From Butyricimonas paravirosa (GTDB taxonomy: Bacteria; Bacteroidota; Bacteroidia; Bacteroidales; Marinifilaceae): a DNA stretch of 64,000 nt. The notes beneath the pieces were generated by a model that saw nothing but the letters and a program-made list of their open reading frames with translations, was not told the origin of the DNA and made no database searches. Shown piece after piece: positions 53,007-61,833 of the stretch. The stretch's first letter is position 1, and the number at the start of each line of letters is the position of its first letter. The stretch spans positions 2,418,001 through 2,482,000 of the forward strand of contig NZ_CP043839.1 of assembly GCF_032878955.1 (NCBI RefSeq). Reading direction: 5' to 3'. The position numbers were made by a program, and so were the translations under genes.

Positions 53007-56000
53007 TTAAAAACTTATGTTCAAACCGACTGACCAAGTACGCTGAATCGGGTAGTTGAAACCGCTGTCCCCCAACTCCACGTCCCAGATCTTAAAACTG
53101 GAAATCAGGAAAGGATTGTTTACCCGGGCATAAAACTTCACATTCTGCATCTTGATCTTGCTCAGGAAATCCTGCGGTACATTGTACGCCACTTCGATCG
53201 AAGTGCAACGTAAGAAACTACTCTCCCGCATGAAATAAGTAGACTTCCGTATCTCTGTATTATTCTTCCAGTTTTCCTGAGGATTATGCGCATCAATGGA
53301 TTGCGTGGAAAGACGCGGCCAGAAAGGACGTTCTTTCATGTTATTTTCGTTCCAATGATCATCGTAAATCGCCTTCAACATCGCCCGGTTTTTCACAAAC
53401 GGACTGATTTTCATCGGGTCCATAAAGAACGCCCGTTTGCCCGCTCCCTGAAAAGCAAAACTTAACTCGAAATCCTTCAAATTGAAAAAGGCACTGAAAC
53501 CGTAAATCAATCGAGGGGTTGTCGGGAAACCGATATACGTGGCATCATTCACGTCGATCACGCCGTCCCCGTTCAGGTCGCGATAGCGAATATCACCCGG
53601 CATCACGTCCCCACCTTGTCGGGGGGAATTATCAATCTCTGCCTGATCACGGAAAACGCCCTCGGCAATGTAACCGATTTGCTGTGAAATCTCATGTCCG
53701 ACCTTCTTTTGCCATTTCGGCTTATTGGCAGCCTCTTCAATATCTCTATACTCCGCCTTATTATAGGTAAACGTACCACTTAGAATGGTCCAAAAATCCG
53801 GAGTAAAAGCGTGTTGCACTTTACCCGAAAGATCAATACCTCGGGAACGAACCTCTCCCACGTTTCCGATCTGTAAATACTCCAACCCGGTAGATGCCGG
53901 CATCGTGTAACGATAATCTATAATATTATGGCGAACCTCCTGGTAAATATCGGCATTCAATTCCACGATTCCACCAAAGAATTTCGTTTCGATACCCAAA
54001 TTCGTCTGTTCTGCAATTTCCCAAGTAATCTTGTCGTTAGGATAAGACTTCACCACGGGACGCTGTAAAACGGTACCACCCGGTGCCGGGTCCATGATAC
54101 TCACTTTATCTAACAAGGGTAAATGGGCAAACCGCGGGGAATCAATCACCCCGTCGTTTCCGACCTTACCCCAAGAGAGACGGAATTTCAAGAACGAGAA
54201 CCAACGTCCCACGTTGTCTGCCATAAAACGTTCCTTGGATGCAATCCATGCACCACCAACCGCCGGGAAAAATCCCCATTGATTGTGCTTGGCAAAACGC
54301 TCCGAGCCGTTGTAACCGAAACTCGCCTCGGCAAAATATTTATCCTTAAACCCGTAGGTTCCACGCATGGACATACCCATATTCCGGTGAGGAATACCGT
54401 CCAGTACAGTTTCCGTATTAGAGTACGTCGACTCCTGCACGTTAAACACGGCAGTTAAACTGGTTTGGTGTTCACCCCAGGCTGCCACGTGCAACCCCCG
54501 TACTTCGTAACTCATTTGCGTAGACTGAGAACTATTACCATACGCTTTCGACAACGTCCGCGACGCGTTACGTTCATTCAATGCCAGTAATCGATGCTTT
54601 CCGGTTTCAAAACTATAATCGGCTAACGAATACAAATAAGGTTCCGTCTTGTAAGCATTGGTATAATATCCCGTCTGGTTCATGGACACGGATGCCCGCA
54701 ACTCCAATCCTTTCAACAGGGCAGAAAGATTATGAATATACTCTGCACGTGCTACAGCCGAATAACGGCGGCGGTCCTTGTACCCTTGGTGAAGATCCTT
54801 GTAAGGATTAATCGTGTTCAAATCCACGGCACCAAAGCGAAGGTGCGGCCAGCCATACGTCTCGTCTCCCGGATAAAGAGGAGCAAAATCCACCGGAGAG
54901 GCATTGAACGCCATGTAGTAAGCCTCCGTCACGTCGGCATAAGGCCCGTGATATTTATCCAGATTGGCTGATGTATTAATATTCAAGCGAATCCCCGCAC
55001 TCAAGTCGATATTCAGGTTCGCCCGGAAAGAAAACGTGTTGTTCTCGATATTACACTTGAACTGGTTCAAACGGTCGGTCTTCAACATCCCCTCGTCCCG
55101 AACATAGTTAACAGATGCATAATACTGCACCAACCGGGAACCACCCCGCATATTTAACCCCGCACGATGGTTGATCGAATAATCCTGAAACATGATATCA
55201 TACCAGTCATTGGCAGGATATACCCAATCAGGATAAAGTCCGGATTCCGTACGCTGGATACGTTCCACACTATACTGCGGGGTTGCCGACGGATTACGAG
55301 ACAACAAGGCCCGGTTATACATCTTCATGTAATCCACGGGATTAACGACATCAATTTTCTTGGTCGGAGCGCTCACTACCATCTCGTAACGAACCGAGGT
55401 ATAAACACTTCCCTCCTGTCCTTTCTTGGTCGTAATCAGAATTACACCGTTAGCCCCGCGAGCCCCATACATTGCCGTAGCCGACGCATCTTTCATCACG
55501 CTGAAACTCTCGATGTCCTCCGGAACCATACGGGAAAGGTCCAACTTGGATGATTCCACCCCGTCAATCAAGATCAGCGGGTCAACGTTGGCCGAGGTCT
55601 GGAAAGAGGTTATACCCCGGATATAAAATTTCGTGTTCATCTCTTCTTCCGTCAACGCACCGGGAATACCTCCCGTCTGCCAACCGATCATACCGGCAAT
55701 TTTCCCGGTAAACTGGCTGGTCAAATCACTACTGGAAGACTTTAAACTTCTAGCGTCCACGGTCGTGATAGCCGACACGACACTCTCTTTTTTCTGTTCA
55801 CCGAACGCCACTACTGTCACTTCCTCGATATTCTCGGCCGTGGGATTCAAGTGAACGTTCAACCTCGTTTTCCCCTTGATCGGGACAACTTCCGGCTTAT
55901 AACCGATAAACGAGAATCTCAACGCATCCTCCGGCCTAGCGGTAATCGTGTAACGCCCCTCTGCATCCGTGGCAACCCCTTGAGTGGTTCCCTGTATGAG

Positions 56001-56444
56001 TACCGTAGCACCGGGAATAGGATTCCCTTTCTCATCAACAACCCGACCGCTAACAGTCAACATTGTCGTTTCCTGTTTCGGCCCCACGAGAATCTTACCA
56101 TTCCCTTGCTGGGAACAAGTTAGCCCTGTGCCTTCCAAACAGGCCTTCACCGCCTCGAAAACCGTGATGTCATCCAGTTTCAAGGTAATCTTTTTCGACT
56201 CTTTTATGACAACTTCCTCCCGGAAATTGACTAAGTCCCCACTCAAGCGGTTGATCTCATGTAAAGCACGTGTCAGACTGTACTCCTTGAAATCAATGGA
56301 GATAATTTTCTGATTCTTCTGCTGGCTAAAAACAGAGGCAGAAGATAGTAACAGCGTTGCCAAGAAAAGTAAAAAAATACTAAACATTCTTTTGCAAACG
56401 CATAAAAGTCCCAAAAAGACTTTCGGTTTCGTTCTTTTTGTCAT
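53007..56444 (-). CDS. SusC/RagA-family TonB-dependent transporter with STN domain (locus 2)
   Basis: A 1145-residue outer-membrane importer. After a signal sequence (ends FSQQ, about residue 42) come an STN signalling domain (about 48-108), a CarboxypepD_reg-like domain (about 128-205, VSGRVVDEKGNPIPGATVLI), a plug with DASATAMYGARGANGVILIT (near 335), and a barrel ending SVGLNISF. It pairs with the SusD protein. The STN domain couples ligand binding to the FecR anti-sigma encoded directly upstream. The ligand is unknown; no polysaccharide-degrading enzyme is near. Confidence 0.95.
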   Translation of the reverse strand: MTKRTKPKVFLGLLCVCKRMFSIFLLFLATLLLSSASVFSQQKNQKIISIDFKEYSLTRALHEINRLSGDLVNFREEVVIKESKKITLKLDDITVFEAVKACLEGTGLTCSQQGNGKILVGPKQETTMLTVSGRVVDEKGNPIPGATVLIQGTTQGVATDAEGRYTITARPEDALRFSFIGYKPEVVPIKGKTRLNVHLNPTAENIEEVTVVAFGEQKKESVVSAITTVDARSLKSSSSDLTSQFTGKIAGMIGWQTGGIPGALTEEEMNTKFYIRGITSFQTSANVDPLILIDGVESSKLDLSRMVPEDIESFSVMKDASATAMYGARGANGVILITTKKGQEGSVYTSVRYEMVVSAPTKKIDVVNPVDYMKMYNRALLSRNPSATPQYSVERIQRTESGLYPDWVYPANDWYDIMFQDYSINHRAGLNMRGGSRLVQYYASVNYVRDEGMLKTDRLNQFKCNIENNTFSFRANLNIDLSAGIRLNINTSANLDKYHGPYADVTEAYYMAFNASPVDFAPLYPGDETYGWPHLRFGAVDLNTINPYKDLHQGYKDRRRYSAVARAEYIHNLSALLKGLELRASVSMNQTGYYTNAYKTEPYLYSLADYSFETGKHRLLALNERNASRTLSKAYGNSSQSTQMSYEVRGLHVAAWGEHQTSLTAVFNVQESTYSNTETVLDGIPHRNMGMSMRGTYGFKDKYFAEASFGYNGSERFAKHNQWGFFPAVGGAWIASKERFMADNVGRWFSFLKFRLSWGKVGNDGVIDSPRFAHLPLLDKVSIMDPAPGGTVLQRPVVKSYPNDKITWEIAEQTNLGIETKFFGGIVELNADIYQEVRHNIIDYRYTMPASTGLEYLQIGNVGEVRSRGIDLSGKVQHAFTPDFWTILSGTFTYNKAEYRDIEEAANKPKWQKKVGHEISQQIGYIAEGVFRDQAEIDNSPRQGGDVMPGDIRYRDLNGDGVIDVNDATYIGFPTTPRLIYGFSAFFNLKDFELSFAFQGAGKRAFFMDPMKISPFVKNRAMLKAIYDDHWNENNMKERPFWPRLSTQSIDAHNPQENWKNNTEIRKSTYFMRESSFLRCTSIEVAYNVPQDFLSKIKMQNVKFYARVNNPFLISSFKIWDVELGDSGFNYPIQRTWSVGLNISF

Positions 56445-56472
56445 AAATTTGTGTTATTAAATTTAACATGGG

Positions 56473-56524
56473 CCTTGTCTCGCACAAGGTCGTCAAAGTG
56501 GAGCCGCCTGCCAAAGTTGCTCCA
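56473..56524 (-). terminator. Two hairpins between fecR and susC of locus 2
   Basis: CCTTGT (56473-56478) pairs with ACAAGG (56484-56489), and TGGAGC (56499-56504) with GCTCCA (56519-56524). They lie in the 88-base gap between the FecR stop and the SusC start. No good T run follows, so attenuation or mRNA processing is more likely than full stop. Confidence 0.4.
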
Positions 56525-56532
56525 TTTTGTTT

Positions 56533-57756
56533 TTATAGTGGGTCCGCCACGTAAACGGTATCTCCCTCTTTTCTAAACTTCGGCCCTCCGGTATAAGTGA
56601 AGGCATCTAATATGGATTCCAACGTCTCGTCCTTACTGAAATACCCGTTAAACGTGTATTGATTCCGGTCTTTGACCTGGTATATAAATTTCACGCCATA
56701 CCAGCGCTCGATCTGGCGAGTAACGACCTCGATATTCTCTTTGTTAAACATGAACATCCCCTCTTTCCAAGCCATAACACGATCCAGATTAACCTCCCGT
56801 ACACTTAACTTACGAGCTTGCACATCCCAGCCGGCCTGTTTCCCAGGTTGCAAGATGACTTTTCGGGTCGTATCTGCTAAAGGTTCCACGGCGACCTTCC
56901 CGGTAAAAAGCGTGGCATAAATATCCGATTCATCCTTGTACGCCTTTATATTGAATGACGTTCCCAGTACCCTCGTCCGGATCTCGTTCGCCTCGACAAT
57001 AAAAGGACGTGCCGCATCCGGCGTTACTTCGAAAAAAGCCTCCCCGACCAGCTTCACCCGTCGTTCCCCTTTCCCGAAAAATACCGGGTATTCCAACTCG
57101 CTCTCGGAATTCAACCAAATCCGAGTCCCGTCACTCAATATCAACGAATAAAACCCTCCCGTGGAAGTAATCACTTTATTGATTTCCGGCTCCGGGGAAA
57201 CGTCCCCCGCTCCTTGCCCCGTATTCGTATCGTAAACCAATTTCGCCTCTGCCCCGACAACCACCGCAGACTTCAACCTCAAACTATCCCTGTGCAGTCC
57301 CTGCATTCCAACTCTTTTCCCATCGCCTAACACTAATATCACCTTATCCTGCACGATCGGCTCTGATTCGATTTTAGCCACCTGCATCTCTCCCATCCTT
57401 TCCGGATGCGACTCTCCAACATACTTATACACGAACAGACACGCCACCAATAAAACGGCTGCCACGCTTCCTCCCCACAAGGAGATTCGTTGAAGTTTTC
57501 TCTGCCTGTTCCGTTTCGCCAAGGTTCCTAATATATCAGACTGCAATTTTCCGTAATCCGTCACCCCTTCAAATTCTGCTTTCAAATCCCGATACTCTCT
57601 CAAGCTTTCGTCAGAAACAATTCTGTCATAAATTGCCTGCCGCCCATCCCCGGCTTTCATCCAAGCCTCAAGAACCCGCTTTTCCTCTTCCGTGGCGGTT
57701 TCATATCTCATCTTTAAGATAATCCGGGCAATTTGATGACTATTTAATTCTCCCAT
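56533..57756 (-). CDS. FecR-family anti-sigma factor of locus 2
   Basis: About 407 residues from ATG 57756 (MGELNSHQIARIILKMRYET). The frame is open 39 codons further up but that extension is hydrophobic and unusual for FecR. One membrane helix (about 85-105, SVAAVLLVACLFVYKYVG), a periplasmic FecR domain with ILSDGTRIWLNSESELEYPV, and the C-terminal DUF4974 domain (MFMFNKENIEVVTRQIERWYGVKF) are present. It holds its ECF sigma factor until SusC signals. It is divergent from the sigma gene, not in the usual sigma-then-FecR order on one strand. Confidence 0.93.
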   Translation of the reverse strand: MGELNSHQIARIILKMRYETATEEEKRVLEAWMKAGDGRQAIYDRIVSDESLREYRDLKAEFEGVTDYGKLQSDILGTLAKRNRQRKLQRISLWGGSVAAVLLVACLFVYKYVGESHPERMGEMQVAKIESEPIVQDKVILVLGDGKRVGMQGLHRDSLRLKSAVVVGAEAKLVYDTNTGQGAGDVSPEPEINKVITSTGGFYSLILSDGTRIWLNSESELEYPVFFGKGERRVKLVGEAFFEVTPDAARPFIVEANEIRTRVLGTSFNIKAYKDESDIYATLFTGKVAVEPLADTTRKVILQPGKQAGWDVQARKLSVREVNLDRVMAWKEGMFMFNKENIEVVTRQIERWYGVKFIYQVKDRNQYTFNGYFSKDETLESILDAFTYTGGPKFRKEGDTVYVADPL

Positions 57757-57894
57757 TATTTCTATTATTTTTACTAAAGACACCACTAACCCATGTTTGG
57801 TATTACACGGGAATAAAAAAAATTCAAAAAAGTGAATTTCCGCCTCTTTTATATAAAGCACCATACATAACATTTAATTTATAAAGTTTTTTCG

Positions 57895-57902
57895 TAAGTT
57901 TG
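57895..57902 (+). promoter_or_regulatory. Promoter -7 box (TAAGTTTG) of the ECF sigma gene
   Basis: TAAGTTTG fits TAnnTTTG, with TTTA 19 bases upstream (57873-57876) as a possible -33 box. It covers the in-frame GTG at 57902, so the protein starts further down. Confidence 0.5.
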
Positions 57903-57964
57903 TGACGTCAGTATTCATACAACATTGTATCGAGAAGGTAGGTCTGATCAATGAAACGTTTTTT

Positions 57965-58498
57965 ATGCGAAAAAATAAAGATGCTATGGGCGGTCACTTT
58001 GATCTGGGTAATTTTATCCGGGATCATTTTGCGTCTTTATGTGCCATCGCCTTTAAAATCACGGGAAATTCGGAAGTCGCCAAAGATTTAGCCCAAGATG
58101 TTATCATCAAGTTCTGGGAAAATCAAGGACAACACAAACAATTGGATTCCATCGAAAATTACCTATTTATCATGATCCGCAACGAAGCACTAAATTACCT
58201 CCGGGGTCTCTCCCGCGAAAAGAACCGCCACGAAAAAGCCTCTCTAAACTCCGAACAGGAGGAATCCTTGTGGGACACCATCATCGAACAAGAAGCCAAC
58301 CAGCTACTTCAAACTGCCATTGCAACTCTCCCCCCGCAATGCAACCGAATCGTGGAACTCTCCCTCACGGGCAAAAACACGAAAGAGATCGCAGAAACCC
58401 TCGACATCGCCGTGAATACCGTGAAAGTCCTAAAAAGCAGGGCCATCCATAAACTAAGGGAATATTTCTCCCGGAATGATATTTGGATCGAGTTTTAA
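57965..58498 (+). CDS. ECF sigma-70 factor of locus 2
   Basis: About 177 residues from ATG 57965 (ATG 57986 also possible). The GTG at 57902 is rejected because it lies in the promoter box. Region 2 shows FKITGNSEVAKDLAQDVIIKFWEN, with a second part SIENYLFIMIRNEALNYLRG; region 4 shows LPPQCNRIVELSLTGKNTKEIAETLDIAVNTVKVLKSRAI, with its helix-turn-helix. It is the likely partner of the divergent FecR, activating the SusCD operon on signal. Confidence 0.92.
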   Translation: MRKNKDAMGGHFDLGNFIRDHFASLCAIAFKITGNSEVAKDLAQDVIIKFWENQGQHKQLDSIENYLFIMIRNEALNYLRGLSREKNRHEKASLNSEQEESLWDTIIEQEANQLLQTAIATLPPQCNRIVELSLTGKNTKEIAETLDIAVNTVKVLKSRAIHKLREYFSRNDIWIEF

Positions 58499-58535
58499 AT
58501 CGTCTCCATATAACGATTTCACACAAAGAATAGCT

Positions 58536-58543
58536 TATCTTTG
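58536..58543 (+). promoter_or_regulatory. Promoter -7 box (TATCTTTG) of the DUF1016 gene
   Basis: Exact TAnnTTTG match 34 bases before the ATG. No TTTG box at 19 bases. Confidence 0.45.
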
Positions 58544-58577
58544 TTACATATTTCCAAAATCAATACAATAATTCATT

Positions 58578-59711
58578 ATGGCACAAATTACATATAGCAA
58601 ACAATATTCCGATGCCATTCAGGCAATTAAACAGGCCATTTTGCAGAGTCGCTACACGGCAGCTCGATTGGTCAATCGAGAAATGCTCGCCCTATATTAT
58701 GCCGTAGGTGAATACATCTCACTCAATAGTCGAACAAACACGTGGGGAACCGGTGCATTAGAGTTCATATCGCAACAATTACAACAAGAATTGCCCGGAC
58801 TGCGAGGATTCTCTATCACCAGTCTAAAAAAAATGCGTACTTTTTTCGAAAACTGGAATAGTATATTTTCAAACCGTCCGTCAACAACGGACAAAAACAC
58901 ATCCTCATTAATCCCAGAAAATATAACTATTACAATTCGTCCGTTGACAACGGACGAATTGAATATTTCTGACTTGGAATCTTTTACAAGTATCGGGTTC
59001 ACACACCATTATGAAATACTTTTAAAAACATCAGATATAGAAGAACGTTTATTCTACATCCGTCATTGTGCTACTGAATTTTGGAGTGTCGAAAAATTAA
59101 GATACTATTTGAATGAAAAATCCTATTTTAAACAAGCGGTAGCCAATAATTTCAATCAAACCATCACAAATGTAAATTATCGTAAACGAGCCATACAATC
59201 ATTCAAAGATGAATATCTCCTTGATTTTATCAACATCAAGGACATTGATGAGATTGATGAACGAGTTATTGAAAACCAGATCATTCAAAACATAAAGAAA
59301 TTTATCATGGCACTCGGTTCTAATTTCTCATTTTTAGGTAACCAATACAGACTTATTGTAGATGAACAAGAGTATTTTATCGATTTACTATTTTTCAATC
59401 GCCATTTACAAGCGCTCGTTGCCATCGAACTAAAACGAGGCGAATTCAAACCCGAATACGCAGGGAAACTCAATTTTTATCTCTCGGCTCTGGATGAATA
59501 TGTGCGTCTTCCACACGAAAACCCCTCTATCGGGATTATCCTCTGCAAATCGCAACGTTCGAAAACCGTTGAATTCGCCTTTCGCGACACTTCAAAACCG
59601 ATGGGTGTTGCCACATACAAATTGGCCAACGAATTACCTAAAGATTATGAGGGGATTTTACCTAGAGCCGACGAATTGAAGAAACTTTTAGAAGAAGAAA
59701 ATAATGACTAA
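58578..59711 (+). CDS. DUF1016/YhcG-family PDDEXK nuclease
   Basis: A 377-residue soluble protein. The N-terminal domain (about 10-160) matches DUF1016_N (AARLVNREMLALYYAVGEYIS, FSITSLKKMRTFFENW). The C-terminal domain (about 205-360) is a PDDEXK nuclease with YFIDLLFFNRHLQALVAIELKRG, where D and E-x-K supply the catalytic residues. YhcG-type proteins are linked to DNA defence and often sit in genomic islands, but no restriction or phage gene adjoins it here. Base use is slightly richer in AT than its neighbours, which may hint at transfer. Confidence 0.9.
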   Translation: MAQITYSKQYSDAIQAIKQAILQSRYTAARLVNREMLALYYAVGEYISLNSRTNTWGTGALEFISQQLQQELPGLRGFSITSLKKMRTFFENWNSIFSNRPSTTDKNTSSLIPENITITIRPLTTDELNISDLESFTSIGFTHHYEILLKTSDIEERLFYIRHCATEFWSVEKLRYYLNEKSYFKQAVANNFNQTITNVNYRKRAIQSFKDEYLLDFINIKDIDEIDERVIENQIIQNIKKFIMALGSNFSFLGNQYRLIVDEQEYFIDLLFFNRHLQALVAIELKRGEFKPEYAGKLNFYLSALDEYVRLPHENPSIGIILCKSQRSKTVEFAFRDTSKPMGVATYKLANELPKDYEGILPRADELKKLLEEENND

Positions 59712-59822
59712 TACGAAGTAAAATTTCAAGAGAATCAATTTCTTACAAAAACAAAATATTTTTCTAAACCATTAATTCACAACATTTTTCCATTATATGA
59801 ACTCCTTATCATTTTCTTGTTG

Positions 59823-59830
59823 TATTTTTG
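59823..59830 (+). promoter_or_regulatory. Promoter -7 box (TATTTTTG) of rlmN
   Basis: Matches TAnnTTTG 20 bases before ATG 59851. It argues against an earlier in-frame ATG at 59797. Confidence 0.45.
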
Positions 59831-59850
59831 CAGCGGAAAAAAGCGATGAC

Positions 59851-60885
59851 ATGGAAAAAACGAACATAAGAGCGTACACGTTACAAGAGTTAGCAAACGT
59901 CCTCGTACAACACGGGGAAAAAGCATTCCGGGCAAAACAAATCTGGCAGTGGCTTTGGCAAAAGGGAGTGACCCGTTTCGAGGACATGACCAACTTGTCA
60001 AAAGACTTCCGGGAATTCTTGGACAACCACTTTATCCTACAAACGGCCACACTCACCCATAAACAAGAGAGTAGTGACGGTACAACGAAACTCGGCTTTA
60101 CCCTTCCCGATGGGAACCTGATTGAAACCGTACTTATCCCAAGCAAGGATAAATCGACCGTGTGTGTCTCCTCGCAAGTAGGATGCAAACTGAAATGTAG
60201 CTTTTGTGCCACGGGAGGGTTGGGGTTCACCCGAAACCTGTTACCGGAAGAAATATTCGACCAAGTAGTTGCCGTGAAACGCCTGGGAGAAGAACGGGGA
60301 CTACCGCTATCCAACATCGTACTGATGGGCATGGGCGAACCACTTCTGAACTACGAGAATGTCCTTGCCGCCATAGAACGCATCACGGCAGAGGATGGAT
60401 TGGGAATGTCCCCCTATCGCCTCACGCTATCCACCTCCGGCATCGTGGAAGGCATCAAGCGACTGGCAGATGACGACGTTCGTTTCAACCTTGCCATTTC
60501 ACTCCACTCGGCAGTCAACACGACCCGGGACAAAATTATGCCGATAAACAAGGCTTACCCGCTTACCGAACTCGCCGAGGCTATTCGGTATTTCGTGGAT
60601 AAAACGGGGACACGTCCCACGTTCGAGTACCTGTTACTAAAAGGTGTCAATGATAGTCTCGACGATGCCAAGGCTCTCGCCTTGTTCTGTCGACAATTCC
60701 CCGTGAAAATCAACATTATCGAGTACAACGAAGTGGACAACGCCCCCTACCGCCACAGCCCGGATGCCTGCAGGGATCAATTTGTTCGCTACCTCGAAAG
60801 CAAAAATATCGTGGTGAATATCCGTCGCAGCAAAGGAAAAGACATTGATGCGGCTTGCGGACAACTGGCCAACAAGAATAGTTAG
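59851..60885 (+). CDS. rlmN: Dual-specificity 23S rRNA/tRNA adenine-2 methyltransferase RlmN
   Basis: About 344 residues from ATG 59851 (MEKTNIRAYTLQ); the frame is open 18 codons higher, but a promoter box lies in that stretch. The radical SAM cluster motif is CKLKCSFC (C-x3-C-x2-C), preceded by SSQVG. GMGEPLLNYE is the SAM-binding motif, and the C-terminal DAACGQLAN holds the methyl-carrying cysteine. It methylates A2503 of 23S rRNA and A37 of some tRNAs. It is a single gene followed by a 344-base gap. Confidence 0.96.
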   Translation: MEKTNIRAYTLQELANVLVQHGEKAFRAKQIWQWLWQKGVTRFEDMTNLSKDFREFLDNHFILQTATLTHKQESSDGTTKLGFTLPDGNLIETVLIPSKDKSTVCVSSQVGCKLKCSFCATGGLGFTRNLLPEEIFDQVVAVKRLGEERGLPLSNIVLMGMGEPLLNYENVLAAIERITAEDGLGMSPYRLTLSTSGIVEGIKRLADDDVRFNLAISLHSAVNTTRDKIMPINKAYPLTELAEAIRYFVDKTGTRPTFEYLLLKGVNDSLDDAKALALFCRQFPVKINIIEYNEVDNAPYRHSPDACRDQFVRYLESKNIVVNIRRSKGKDIDAACGQLANKNS

Positions 60886-60934
60886 CCTACTACATTTTTA
60901 GCTATTCTGACATAGGCTTACAGTAAACTTTTTC

Positions 60935-61088
60935 AAGGTAATACACCGTGTTTACCCGTTGCACATTCGATGCACTTAGGGATTAAAGACGTATCAACTT
61001 CGCTACAAAGACGTATCAAAGACGTTCGTGAACGTCTTTGATACGAATTCGATTTATCTTTAATTTTTGATTATCTGGTGATTACCTT
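60935..61088. mobile_element. Putative MITE-like element after rlmN
   Basis: The 344-base gap between rlmN and the lipocalin holds no gene. AAGGTAATACACC (60935-60947) is matched by the inverted GGTGATTACCTT (61077-61088), with one extra base. Inside, AAAGACGTATCAA occurs twice about 22 bases apart, and a perfect 16-bp hairpin (61012-61027 with 61030-61045, two-base loop) follows. A 9-bp array (61138-61164) lies outside it. The hairpin could also serve as the rlmN terminator. Confidence 0.45.
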
Positions 61089-61137
61089 AAGTACTTATCT
61101 ATTCTTCATTTGATAATACCTCCCCAAAGGTATTATG

Positions 61138-61164
61138 AACTTTACAGACTTTATAAATCTTATA
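61138..61164. repeat. 9-bp tandem array before the lipocalin gene
   Basis: AACTTTACA, GACTTTATA and AATCTTATA follow in 9-base steps. The array resembles the one at 36251-36277 upstream of the RND adaptor gene. Confidence 0.5.
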
Positions 61165-61229
61165 AACGAACATCGGCTCCCGACTTCTCGTATTACAAGA
61201 AACTAAACACCTAATTATCAACTCATAGT

Positions 61230-61793
61230 ATGAAGTTCTTCTTATTAGCCGTATTGCTCGTCGGATGCAATATCATGGCGACAACAGCACAATCCGACAA
61301 AATCGTCGATAACCGGGCCATAGACACTCTGGATCTAAAAAAGTACGTCGGCCTATGGTATGAAATCGCACGCTTTGACCATCCTTTCGAACGAGGCTTG
61401 GTCGGGGTTACAACCGAGTACACCATCAAACCCGACGGAAACATCGAGGTTATTGGACGAGGTTACCAAGATAGTTTCCAAGGGGAGAGGAAAGAAATCG
61501 TGGGGCACGTGCACATCCCAGACACGACCCAACCGGGAGTTCTAAAGGTCACTTTTTTCTTGATTTTCAAGACAGACTATCACATTCTGGAAGTCGAGAA
61601 TGATTACAGTGCAGCCCTCATCGGAAGTTCTCAATGTGATCATCTCTGGATTGTGAGTCGTACCCCAAAACTCCCTCCCAAGAAATTGAATGACTTGATG
61701 CAACGGGCACAACGCAGAGGGTACGACACTACCGCCCTTATCTTCGTCCCGCATGGGCAGGAACAAATTCAAGAAGAGTTGACCAAACTCTGA
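61230..61793 (+). CDS. Lipocalin-family lipoprotein (Blc-like)
   Basis: A 187-residue lipoprotein (lipobox LLVGC, Cys13). The lipocalin start signature KYVGLWYEIARFDHPFERG, with the conserved G-x-W, is followed by beta strands TEYTIKPDGNIEVIGRGYQ and the second signature YSAALIGSSQCDHLWIVSRTP. It resembles E. coli Blc, an outer-membrane lipocalin binding lysophospholipids or fatty acids. It is upstream of rmuC by 40 bases. Confidence 0.92.
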   Translation: MKFFLLAVLLVGCNIMATTAQSDKIVDNRAIDTLDLKKYVGLWYEIARFDHPFERGLVGVTTEYTIKPDGNIEVIGRGYQDSFQGERKEIVGHVHIPDTTQPGVLKVTFFLIFKTDYHILEVENDYSAALIGSSQCDHLWIVSRTPKLPPKKLNDLMQRAQRRGYDTTALIFVPHGQEQIQEELTKL

Positions 61794-61804
61794 GTTATTT
61801 TCCA

Positions 61805-61812
61805 TATTTTTG
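61805..61812 (+). promoter_or_regulatory. Promoter -7 box (TATTTTTG) of rmuC
   Basis: TATTTTTG fits TAnnTTTG. It lies 22 bases before ATG 61834 and overlaps an earlier in-frame TTG. The -33 spacing (about 23) is longer than usual. Confidence 0.35.
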
Positions 61813-61833
61813 AACAACAAAAAGTTCAGAAAT

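Noticed and set aside
59797..59850. Upstream ATG as the rlmN start
   Set aside because: A TATTTTTG promoter box lies between it and ATG 59851, and the extra residues do not fit the family N terminus.
61012..61045. CRISPR-like repeat from the AAAGACGTATCAA copies
   Set aside because: Only two copies with a hairpin, no regular spacers and no cas genes nearby.
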